From an uncultured Lachnospiraceae bacterium (GTDB lineage: Bacteria > Bacillota > Clostridia > Lachnospirales > Lachnospiraceae), in the NCBI GenBank assembly GCA_937916415.1, contig CALGGH010000030.1, forward strand, positions 1 to 40,392: a stretch of DNA of 40,392 bases, given 5' to 3'. Each line of letters starts with the position of its first letter. The stretch's first letter is position 1. The notes below the pieces were generated by a model. It made no database searches. It saw only the letters and a program-made list of their open reading frames with translations, and was not told where the DNA came from. Positions 31,968-40,100 of this stretch are shown here, piece after piece. The translations under genes were made by a program, and so were the position numbers.

Positions 31968-31981
31968 GGCATTCAGGCGCA

Positions 31982-32218
31982 TAGGCGGATAAATTCGGAG
32001 TTCATCTCCGTATTTATCATAATGCGCTGCAAAGCGTATGTATTTCGTTTTCAATATTTTACATATAGAATTTATAAAAATATATGCCTAAGTGCCTAAA
32101 GCCAGTAACTACAAGGGATTGCCGGGATTTTTATCCGCCTAAGATGTGCCTTGCATGTGCCTTATCTGCCTGGATTTTAGGCAGATGATATCTTCTTTAG
32201 GCACTTGATAGGCGGATA
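31982..32218. repeat. Iteron-like cluster of TAGGC(G/A) motifs
   Basis: TAGGCGGATA occurs at 31982-31991 and 32209-32218 and inverted at 32132-32141. The shorter core TAGGC is also present inverted at 32086 and 32094 and direct near 32178 and 32197, seven in all. GGCAC/GTGCC words extend the similarity, so 32131-32149 and 32200-32219 form a long imperfect inverted repeat. Next to a P4-type replication gene this could be a replication origin. The gap 31968-32242 holds no ORF. Confidence 0.6.
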
Positions 32219-32242
32219 TATAGAAGGGAGGTGAATGGACGG

Positions 32243-32458
32243 ATGGAGCAGAAAAGCAATATCATTCAGGTTCCTGTATGGCGTAAGTATTCGTTGAGCG
32301 TTGAAGAAGCAGCGGAGTATTACGGCATCGGGGAGAAACGGCTTCGTAACATAGTAGCCGAACATGGGAATGAGGGGTTTATACTTGAGATAGGCTCTCA
32401 TGTGCGATTCAAGCGCAGGTGCTTTGAGGAGTTCCTTGACCTTGCGACTGCTGTGTAA
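32243..32458 (+). CDS. xis: Excisionase, Tn916 Xis type
   Basis: 71 aa. It reads VPVWRKYSLSVEEAAEYYGI then GEKRLRNIVAE, a winged-helix excisionase domain, and ends with HVRFKRRCFEEFLD, as in Tn916 Xis. Excisionases bend DNA at the element ends and switch the integrase to excision. GGGAGG (32226-32231) precedes an in-frame GTG at 32231 that overlaps it, so the ATG at 32243 is preferred. A terminator separates it from the integrase gene. Confidence 0.88.
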   Translation: MEQKSNIIQVPVWRKYSLSVEEAAEYYGIGEKRLRNIVAEHGNEGFILEIGSHVRFKRRCFEEFLDLATAV

Positions 32459-32508
32459 GAAACAGGGAAAATAAAGGAAAACGTGGTACATTTTAATATG
32501 GCAAAACA

Positions 32509-32553
32509 ACCGCCCGTATGATACAATTCAGCGTATCGGGGCGGTTTTCTTTT
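32509..32553 (+). terminator. Terminator between xis and int
   Basis: ACCGCCC (32509-32515) pairs with GGGCGGT (32539-32545), with an inner GATAC/GTATC stem, followed by TTTTCTTTT. It would limit integrase expression by read-through from xis. Confidence 0.8.
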
Positions 32554-32578
32554 GCCAATTCACGAAAGGAGACCGCAA

Positions 32579-33673
32579 ATGAGCGAAAAAAGGAGAGATG
32601 CAAAGGGAAGAATACTACATAACGGAGAAATTCAACTATCGGACGGCAGGTATCGCTTCAAGTATGTCGATCACAACGGACAGGAGCACTACGCGTACAG
32701 CTGGCGGCTGGATCATAACGACCCGCAGCCGAAAGGGAAGAAGAAGTGTCAGTCCATAAGGGAGATGGAGAAGAAGATCCAGGCGGATTTATTCGATCAC
32801 ATCAACACCGGAGGAGGCAGTATGACGGTGCTTGCCCTTGTGGAGCGGTATGTGACGACAAGGAACAATGTGCGACCGACCACAATGGCAGGCTATGGAA
32901 CCGTCATTAACTTCCTGACAAAAGATCCGTTCGGGGCGAGAAAGATCGACTCGATCAAGCTCTCGGATGCGAAGTACTGGATCGTCAAGCTTCAGGATAA
33001 GGACGGGAAGAGTTTCAGTTCCATCCACTCCATCAGAGGAGTCCTTCGACCAGCGTTTCAAATGGCTGTAGATGACGACATCTTGCGCAAGAACCCGTTT
33101 GCTTTTGGATTATCTGAGGTGATCGTCAATGACAGCGTGACCAGAGAAGCCATCAGCAGAGACGAGGAACGTAAGTTTTTACGCTTTGTGGAAGAGGATA
33201 AGCATTTCTGTAGATACTATGAGGGGATCTATATCCTGTTCAAAACGGGGCTTCGTATCTCGGAATTCTGTGGACTGATTGTATCGGATGTCGATTTCGA
33301 GGCACACAGCCTGCGTGTAGAGCGTCAGCTTCAGAAGCGCTCCAAGACGGGCTATTACATCGAGGATACCAAGACCAGCAGCGGTGAGCGTGTTCTGCCT
33401 TTATCCAAGGATGTGGAGGACTGCTTCCGCAGGATCATCGACAGGAGGAATCCGCCGGAGGACGAGCCGAAGGTGACACCGCATGTATGCAGGCACACCT
33501 ACTGTTCAAACATGGCGAAGTCCGGAATGAATCCGAAGACATTGCAGTATCTGATGGGACATGCGGATATCAGTGTGACGCTGAACACTTATACCCATGT
33601 GAAGTTCGAGGATGCCAAAGCCGAGGTCGAGAAGTTGAATGCCGAGAGTGGTACAAAGCCCGAAAAACCGTAG
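32579..33673 (+). CDS. int: Tyrosine recombinase/integrase, Tn916 family
   Basis: 364 aa. The start MSEKRRDAKGRILHNGE is the Tn916 Int opening, followed by the arm-binding AP2-like N-terminal domain (to about 65), a core-binding SAM-like domain (about 75-165) and the catalytic domain. Catalytic residues: Arg in TGLRISEFCGL, box II HVCRHTYCSNM (H-x-x-R-H), box III LMGHADISVTLNTYTH, with the Tyr nucleophile in LNTYTH. AAAGGAG (32565-32571) gives the ATG at 32579, not the upstream in-frame ATG at 32552. It lies 0.3 kb from the right att repeat. It appears complete and is the likely agent of integration into the phosphatase gene. Confidence 0.95.
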   Translation: MSEKRRDAKGRILHNGEIQLSDGRYRFKYVDHNGQEHYAYSWRLDHNDPQPKGKKKCQSIREMEKKIQADLFDHINTGGGSMTVLALVERYVTTRNNVRPTTMAGYGTVINFLTKDPFGARKIDSIKLSDAKYWIVKLQDKDGKSFSSIHSIRGVLRPAFQMAVDDDILRKNPFAFGLSEVIVNDSVTREAISRDEERKFLRFVEEDKHFCRYYEGIYILFKTGLRISEFCGLIVSDVDFEAHSLRVERQLQKRSKTGYYIEDTKTSSGERVLPLSKDVEDCFRRIIDRRNPPEDEPKVTPHVCRHTYCSNMAKSGMNPKTLQYLMGHADISVTLNTYTHVKFEDAKAEVEKLNAESGTKPEKP

Positions 33674-33689
33674 GCGTAAAACAGAAAGT

Positions 33690-33709
33690 CTTACACCTTA
33701 CTTTACACC
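33690..33709. repeat. Paired TTACACC sites, right end
   Basis: CTTACACC at 33690-33697 and TTTACACC at 33702-33709, 12 bp apart, immediately after int. They match the spacing of the pairs on the left side. Confidence 0.5.
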
Positions 33710-33889
33710 TTTTGCCGACTAAAATATGCAAAATTATGCCATATTATGCCGGATATGAGGTGCGTTGAAACCTAATATTTTCAAGCATTTTGGCTATGAT
33801 ACGAATACTATTTATCTGCCACGGCAATAGGCGACAATTTATCATCAACCCCTTATAAATACTGCGTTTGCGAGGGTTAGCGTTCTGAA

Positions 33890-33908
33890 TTTAGACCACA
33901 TTTAGACC
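33890..33908. repeat. Paired TTTAGACC sites near the right att repeat
   Basis: TTTAGACC at 33890-33897 and 33901-33908, 11 bp apart, a one-base variant of the TTTACACC word. They lie about 60 bp from the right att repeat. The rest of 33710-33956 is AT-rich and holds no gene. Confidence 0.45.
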
Positions 33909-33956
33909 ATCTGAAAGAGGGAAAAAGGTGTGGTATCGGTAATATAGGAGGTTTCT

Positions 33957-34421
33957 ATGATACGAGTGTTGTTCGTCTGCTGGGGCAATATATGCCGCAG
34001 CCCAATGGGAGAATACATGTTGAAGGACATGATCAGAAAGCGCGGGCTTGAGGATCAGTTTTACGTAGAGTCTGCGGCTACGTCGACGGAGGAGATCGGC
34101 AATCCCGTATATCCGCCGGCGAGAAGGGAACTGGCCAAACATGGCATAGACTGCAGCGGACATCATGCCAGGCAGGTGCGCCGCTCTGATTATGAGGATT
34201 TTGACATAATCATTGCCACGGAGGACATACATAGGCGTATAATGGAAGAGCGATTTTTTGGAGGAGATCCGGAGGGTAAGATCGTCCTGTGCATGGATCT
34301 GGCAGGCAGGCCTGGAGAGCAGATAGATGACCCGTGGTATACCGGCAGGTTTGAGGAGGTCTACGGTCAGCTGCATGATGCATGTGAAGGTTTATTGGAC
34401 AGATATGCGTCAGGCAGATAG
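33957..34421 (+). CDS. Low-molecular-weight protein tyrosine phosphatase
   Basis: 154 aa, full length. The P-loop C-x5-R is VCWGNICRS with nucleophile Cys8 and Arg14, and the general-acid loop is DDPWYTG near residue 124. These enzymes remove phosphate from tyrosine residues, often on exopolysaccharide kinases or arginine-phosphate targets. AGGAGG (33946-33951) precedes the ATG. Its first codons contain the right att repeat, so the element supplies the start codon and ribosome site, and possibly the promoter; the displaced original start is at 29089. The dipeptidase gene follows 75 bp downstream. Confidence 0.93.
   Translation: MIRVLFVCWGNICRSPMGEYMLKDMIRKRGLEDQFYVESAATSTEEIGNPVYPPARRELAKHGIDCSGHHARQVRRSDYEDFDIIIATEDIHRRIMEERFFGGDPEGKIVLCMDLAGRPGEQIDDPWYTGRFEEVYGQLHDACEGLLDRYASGR
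33970..33991. repeat. Right 22-bp direct repeat (att site)
   Basis: Identical to 29102-29123. It lies within codons 5-12 of the intact phosphatase gene, so integration preserved the reading frame. Confidence 0.85.
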
Positions 34422-34496
34422 TCATTAAAGCAGCCGCGACTCCGGAGCAGGCAGAAGCTTTAATCAGCGTTTCCCTTAACACGGAAGGTGATGGAG

Positions 34497-36056
34497 ATGA
34501 GCATATCAGACAGATTGGAACCCGGGGAAGTATTTAAATATTTTGAAGAGATATGCGCGATCCCGCACGGCTCAGGCAACACGGAGGCCATCAGGCAGTA
34601 TCTGTGCAGATTCGCGTCTGATCATGAGCTGGATCACGTTACCGATGGCGTCGGCAACGTGATCATTTATAAGCCCGCCACGCAGGGACGTGAGGAATCG
34701 CCCACGGTAATCCTGCAGGGACACATGGACATGGTGGCGGTATGCACGCCTGACAGCGGGATAGACATGACCACGCACAAGCTTGAACTGCAGGCGGATG
34801 GAGATTACTTAAGTGCACGCGACACTTCGCTGGGCGGTGATGACGGCATAGCCGTGGCAATGACGCTGGCCATACTGGCGTCTGATGATTTGTCGCATCC
34901 TGCCATCGAGGCACTGTTTACGATGGATGAAGAGACCGGAATGGACGGTGCGAGGGAACTTGACGTTACGCTCCTGCATGGCAGGCGGCTTATCAATATA
35001 GATAGTGAGGAAGAAGGATACATATACGTCGGATGTGCCGGAGGCGCCAGGGTTTATCTTGATCTGCCGATAGAACGGGAACAGGTTGACATAACCAAAC
35101 GATCCGGCATAAACCAAATGACGGATCAGATTAACATAACACAAAACGGACGCATATACCAAATAGAAGTCTCCGGCTGTACCGGTGGACATTCAGGAAG
35201 TGAGATAGACAAGGGACGTGCCAATGCCAACATTCTTGCAGGTCGCATTTTATATGGTCTTTTGCATGCCGATATGACGAATGACACAAATAATGCCAGG
35301 GCCAGGGATTCCGTGCAGGACCTGCGGTTCATTTCGCTTCGGGGAGGACACGTTGACAATGCGATCCCGGTTTCAGCCGTGCTTACGATCGCGGCTACGG
35401 AGATTCCGTCCGGATTTGAACGGATCGCAAAGGAAATAGCTGATGAGTTTAAGACCACGGATCCGGAGATGAACGTCTCCGTGCGTGAACTGACCGGAGA
35501 AGAAGCGGATGGACAGCCGAAGCCGGCGACTGCCCGGTCAACGGTTCGTCTGGCAGACCTCTTCATGAGCCTGCCCAATGGCGTACAGGCCATGAGCGCT
35601 GACATAGCTGGCCTGGTGGAAACGTCGCTTAACCTGGGCGTCGTTCAGACCTTTGACGGTCACGTCACCCTGCAGTTTTCGGTCAGGAGTTCCGTAGAGT
35701 CCGCCAAGCGGTCACTCATCGACAAGCTGACTGCGCTGGCAGCCCTGTCCGGAGCCGCCGTGGAAGTGAACGGCTCGTATCCCGGATGGCAGTACAGGCC
35801 GGATTCTCCACTGCGTGATCACATGGTCAGGATTTATCGTGAGATGCGTGATGCCGAACCCGTGATCAAGGCGATACATGCAGGCCTTGAATGCGGATTC
35901 TTTGCGTCAGCGATTGAAGGACTTGACTGCGTGTCGATAGGCCCGGAAATGCATGACGTTCACACCACGAAGGAGCACCTGAGCATTTCGTCGACGGCCC
36001 GAACCTGGGAATACCTGCTCAGGGTATTGGAGACGCCTTTTCCTGCCGGTTCTTGA
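34497..36056 (+). CDS. pepD: Aminoacyl-histidine dipeptidase (PepD, M20C)
   Basis: 519-aa zinc dipeptidase, cytosolic, cleaving Xaa-His and similar dipeptides. Metal-site motifs in order: GHMDMV (about 76), LGGDDGIAVA (bridging Asp, about 116), MDEETGMDGA (catalytic and metal-binding Glu pair, about 149), IDSEEEG (about 177), and HAGLECGFF near the C-terminus. The lid domain is between about 205 and 390. The opening EPGEVFKYFEEICAIPHGSGN is family-typical. In-frame starts at 34488 (GTG) and 34491 exist; GGAAGG (34483-34488) best fits the ATG at 34497. The last 38 bp overlap the convergent methyltransferase gene. Confidence 0.93.
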   Translation: MSISDRLEPGEVFKYFEEICAIPHGSGNTEAIRQYLCRFASDHELDHVTDGVGNVIIYKPATQGREESPTVILQGHMDMVAVCTPDSGIDMTTHKLELQADGDYLSARDTSLGGDDGIAVAMTLAILASDDLSHPAIEALFTMDEETGMDGARELDVTLLHGRRLINIDSEEEGYIYVGCAGGARVYLDLPIEREQVDITKRSGINQMTDQINITQNGRIYQIEVSGCTGGHSGSEIDKGRANANILAGRILYGLLHADMTNDTNNARARDSVQDLRFISLRGGHVDNAIPVSAVLTIAATEIPSGFERIAKEIADEFKTTDPEMNVSVRELTGEEADGQPKPATARSTVRLADLFMSLPNGVQAMSADIAGLVETSLNLGVVQTFDGHVTLQFSVRSSVESAKRSLIDKLTALAALSGAAVEVNGSYPGWQYRPDSPLRDHMVRIYREMRDAEPVIKAIHAGLECGFFASAIEGLDCVSIGPEMHDVHTTKEHLSISSTARTWEYLLRVLETPFPAGS

Positions 36057-36846
36057 TGAAGACGTACTGATTGCAGCCGTGACCGCCGGCACAGGTGTAC
36101 AGCTTGGCCAGCGTAAATCCGCGTGACTGATAGAAGTCTATTATTTCCTCGGGCTTCGCCACTTCGAAGGGATAGCCGCCGACCCAGTCGACCACGTCGC
36201 GCCAGGGCGTCATGCCGCGTTCCTTTTTGTACTTGATCCAGTGGTCAAAAGGCTTGCCCGCGATCAGGTCCTTGACGGTGGTTGGACCCCACAGCCTGAT
36301 GAAGCAGGGGATCAGTATCAGATATTTCCAATAACCGTCCAGCCTGTTGTATGCGGCCTTGACGGCCTTCCAGCAATCGGACCATATGCCCTGGTCGTTG
36401 TATATGGCGATGAAAAGCTTGCCGCCGTCTTTTACCGCGCCGCCCGCGATCTCCAGGCCCTTGTACATGTTTCCGGTGTGATGAAGCACTCCCCAGGAGT
36501 ATACGACGTCGCATTTGCCGTATTTGGCCACGTAGTCCGCATCCAGCGCGTCGCCCCTTTCCACGGACCACGTCCCGGCATCCGGAAAAAACTTGTTGCG
36601 CAGCCTGCGCGTGCATTCGACGCTGTCTTCGTCATAGTCAAAGGAGTGGACCCTTGCACCGAGACGCCTGGCGGCCAGGCTGAACAGTCCGCTTCCGGAA
36701 CCTATGTCCAGGAAGGTCTTTCCCACGAGGCTGTCGATCCTGAGCCATTCCTTCAGGGAATCCTCAGCGCGGGTTATCTTTTCCTCGTCCAGGTTCTCGA
36801 CGTATTTTTTCCAGTTTTTGCCGAATTCAAAACGGTCACTTGCCAT
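36019..36846 (-). CDS. Class I SAM-dependent methyltransferase
   Basis: About 275 aa. Motif I FLDIGSGSGLFSLAA near residue 45, the acidic residue ending strand 2 in VHSFDYDEDS, and VVYSWGVLHHTG near 120 (motif IV/post) define a Methyltransf_11/25-type enzyme. The C-terminal half, with GMTPWRDVVDWVGGYPFEVA, is shared with methyltransferases found in cell-surface glycan or natural-product clusters; the acceptor is unknown. The ATG at 36846 follows GGGAGG; a GTG at 36852 is an alternative. The start abuts the stop of the FAD-dehydrogenase tail (TGA at 36851-36849), so the two were one operon. Its 3' end overlaps pepD convergently by 38 bp. Confidence 0.85.
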   Translation of the reverse strand: MASDRFEFGKNWKKYVENLDEEKITRAEDSLKEWLRIDSLVGKTFLDIGSGSGLFSLAARRLGARVHSFDYDEDSVECTRRLRNKFFPDAGTWSVERGDALDADYVAKYGKCDVVYSWGVLHHTGNMYKGLEIAGGAVKDGGKLFIAIYNDQGIWSDCWKAVKAAYNRLDGYWKYLILIPCFIRLWGPTTVKDLIAGKPFDHWIKYKKERGMTPWRDVVDWVGGYPFEVAKPEEIIDFYQSRGFTLAKLYTCAGGHGCNQYVFIKNRQEKASPIP

Positions 36847-36848
36847 GT

Positions 36849-37110
36849 TCACCTCCCGGCGATGCGTCTCGCCACGTGCACTCCGCTGGCGGAAGCGTGA
36901 GAAAGGGAATGAGTCACGCCACTGCCGTCACCTATGACGTAGAGCCCCTTGTGACAGGACTCCAGGTTTTCGTTCACTTCAACTTCCATGTTATAGAATT
37001 TGACTTCAACCCCATATAGCAGGGTGTCATCATTGGCGGTGCCGGGTGCGATCTTGTCAAGGGCGTAGATCATCTCGATGATGCCGTCGAGGATGCGCTT
37101 GGGCAGCGAG
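36849..37110 (-). pseudogene. C-terminal fragment of a FAD-dependent dehydrogenase
   Basis: The last ~87 residues of the long ORF, from about LPKRILDGIIEMIYALDK through LLYGVEVKFYN to YVIGDGSGVTHSLSHASASG and the TGA at 36849. It is the tail of a COG2509-type NAD/FAD oxidoreductase: LLYGVEVKFY precedes the FAD-binding GDG-x-G-(V/I)-T-x-(S/G)-L motif, and SASG-V-x-V-A-R-x-I ends the fold. The first ~400 residues, including the N-terminal dinucleotide site, are absent, replaced by unrelated sequence. The stop is next to the methyltransferase start, so this part belongs to the clostridial contig. Confidence 0.8.
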
Positions 37111-40100
37111 TGGATGAAGTTGCCCGAGGTCTGCATCTTCGGGTTGATGGGGTGGTAGCCGTCTTCGTAGGTGGTGATGTAGCCGGGCTCGTCAATGCCG
37201 ATGGTGTTTCCCAGCGGGTCGGTGTAGGCCACGCGGTGAGCGCGGTTTTCCTCTTCGGCGGCCACCACATCGATGGGCATGTCGTAGGTGAACTGCTTGT
37301 AGGTGATGGCCTGTTTGTTGGCCACGGAGAGCAGAGCCTGTCCGGTTTCGGAAATCTGCCTGAGCTGTCCGTGCTGGTTTTTGGCGTATACGTAGCCGCC
37401 GCCTTCGCCAGTGGCCACGTTGATGAGTGCCAGTTCGACGACGCCGGTAATGGGGCCGTAGACTTTATGTCCTGCGGTTTCGGTCGACTCGTCGAGAATT
37501 TCGAGCCACACGCCCGAGGCCAGGGCCACGTTGTTGTGGCAGCTGCCGTTGTTGCGCTTACGGTTGTTCAGGTTGTCCTGCTTCCACTCGTAGAAGGTGG
37601 TGCTGCCGTCGGCCGTGTAGCCGGCTTCGCTGTTGTCGGTGGTGCGGATGCCGGCGCCGATGAAGGTGCTGGGGGCAAACTGTACGTCGCTGGTGAGGGC
37701 TCCGAGGTAGTTCACCACGTTGTAGATGCCGAAGTAGTTGCCGTGCGACAGTTCTTCGCCTGGGTTGTTGGGGTCATCCGAGCGGTTGAGCGACACCTCG
37801 TGTACACGGTTGATGGTGTATTCGGTGTAGTCGGCATTGTCGGTAACACGGTCTTGGGCACCGCGCATGACGACGCGGCTGCCAAACACGCCGCAGAAGT
37901 CGGCACGCTGAATGGTGTTGATCATGCGGCCGGCATAGAGGGTGCAGAAGCCAAACAGGTCCCACCGCTCTTTTTCACTATCGTCCATCATGTTGTACTC
38001 GTCGGCCTTGATTTTTGCCTTATCCTGATATTCGTGGCTGGCCGAGCGCCACCAGTAGCCTTTATCCTTCATTTCGGCAGTGATGGTGGCCGAGGTCTCG
38101 ATGGCATCCTCGCGGTCGTAGTCGAGGGCGTTGTAGTCGGTGTCCTGGCTGCTGTCGCTCACGTTTCGGGGCAGCTTCTGTCCGCGTTTGAACTGAATGG
38201 AGTGCTTGTTGTTGTCGGCATCGTAGTAGACATAGGTGTGGGTGTGGCGGCACTCCCAGTAGGTGTAGTTATGGTTTTCGTTGGTTTGGTACTCCAGTTC
38301 GAAGTAGGCACGCTCGCGGTCGTTGAGCAGCTGATAGTCGTCGTAGCTGATCGAGGAGTTGAGATTGTAGTAGTCAGTGCCGTAGTTGGTAATGTTCAGT
38401 CCGCGATAGCCGTCGACAAAGGTCAGGTTGCCGTCGCCGTAGAGTCCGCCAATGCCGTCTTCGCCAAGGGTGATGAGGTCTTTGGAGAAGACATCGGTGA
38501 CCGATGCCACGGCATTGCCAAAGACAGTGGTGGTGTTGGCATACATCTTGTCAGAACCGGTGGAGACGTTGCCTCCGGCAAAGACGGCGTTGCCAATGGT
38601 GATGCCCAGGTTGTCCACTTTGTTCCAGTTGTCGCTGCTGTTGCGCCACGTGTTCAGCACCTCGGTGGGCACATAGTCGCCAACCTTGAAGGTGTCGAAG
38701 GCGGTGAGCACCTTGCAGTAGGGGGAGACGACGACGCGGCAGTCGCGTGTCATCTTGTCGTCGGTATCGTAGTAGTAGTAGGACGAGAAGCCCTGTGTGT
38801 CGGTCTTGAACTGCTTCTTGCCTGTGGCGCTGTAGACATAGCCAATGTTGCCGCCGCCGAAGACGTTGCCGTCGCCCTCGTCGACGGTGGCGGGAATGCC
38901 CACGTTGCCTCGGCGGATGTTCACGTCGGTGGTGCCGAAGGTGTAGCCGTCGCTGTAGCCTATCTCGCCCGAGGTGGTCTGGCCGTAGGCATCGATGGCA
39001 TAGCCTCGGCCGCCGCCAAAGACGTTGCGTAAGACGGTGCCTCCATACATGTAGACATGGGTCTGTCCGCCCTGCTCGATGGTGGCCGTTGCTTTGTCAG
39101 CATTCACCGTGCCACGGCCCACGGCGGCAATCTCGCCACCACCGTAGAGGCTGTTGCGAATGTTGCCGTCGTAGAGTGTCACCTCGGTATGGTCGACGGT
39201 GGCGCCCTCGCCGAAGCCGGCGCCGAAGAGGTTGCCGTTGTCCCTGAGCAACATGCGGTTGTCGCCGGCGTAGTTCACGTTTTCCTCGTAGGTGGAAACG
39301 GTTTGGCCCGTCTCGGCATCGGGGACCTCGCTATAGATGTAGCCTATGTAGCCGTTGTACATGTTGGTGGTGGCCTTGCCGTAGACCTTGCCACGGTAGC
39401 CGCCGCCATAGAGACTGCGTTGCACGGCTGGTATGCCGGTGTAGAAGGTGGTGCCCTCGGTGGTGCCTATCTCAATGTGGGTCTGGCCGTTCACCACCTC
39501 GGACGAGCCAATATGCCCGTCGAAGCCGCCGCCATACACATTGCGCACGGTGCCACCTATCAGGTTGACGTGGGTGCCGGCCTCGGCCGAGGTGTTCTTG
39601 GGAATGTCAATGCCGGTCTCGTCGGTAGAGGTGAGTTCGCCCGTGGTGACATCCTCGGTGTAGGTGCCGTAGAGGAGGCGGTTCTGCACGTGCCCGCAAT
39701 AGCCGCCACCGTAGATGTCGTTCTCAACGGTGCCGCCATTCAGGTTGACCGCGGTCTGGCCTGCTACGATGGCCCGCGAGCCGTAGCCGCCGCCATAGAC
39801 GCAATCGGTCACGGTGGAGCCGCGCTCAATGTTGATGTTGGTGTTGTAGATGCCGCCGGGAAGGGTGACATTGGCATACTCGCTGTCGTTGATGAAGTAG
39901 AGCTTGGAATAGTTGTTCTTCCAGTATTGTACTGAAGCACGGTTGAGCACGCGACCGTTGTAGCCGCCACCATAGACGTTGCGCACCTTGGCACCCGCCA
40001 TGAGGTTGATGGTGGTCCGTTCGGCCCAAGTGTTCGGCCCCAGACCGGCACCAAAGACGTTGACCAGGTTGCCGGCATCGTTCTTGACCTCGGCCGAGAT

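Larger units (their letters stand above)
29102..33991. mobile_element. Integrative element in the tyrosine phosphatase gene
   Basis: About 4.9 kb between 22-bp direct repeats at the 5' end of a phosphatase gene. Contents from left: a PBECR3-like nuclease gene and a broken partner gene (minus strand), a 5'-truncated P4-type primase/helicase, an iteron-like cluster, an excisionase and a Tn916-type integrase next to the right end. The right end supplies a new start and ribosome site to the target gene. No relaxase or conjugation genes remain, so it is a decayed or satellite-like element. Base composition and codon choice differ from the flanking core genes. Confidence 0.8.

Noticed and set aside
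37110..39032. Long plus-strand ORF of 640 codons opposite the chimeric gene
   Set aside because: It is rich in V, A and G in a pattern that mirrors the minus-strand GGG-repeat gene, has no ribosome site and no recognisable domain; the minus strand is the coding one.
39057..39935. Second long plus-strand ORF opposite the repeat protein
   Set aside because: Same mirror composition (A/V/G/H); a shadow of high-GC repetitive coding DNA.
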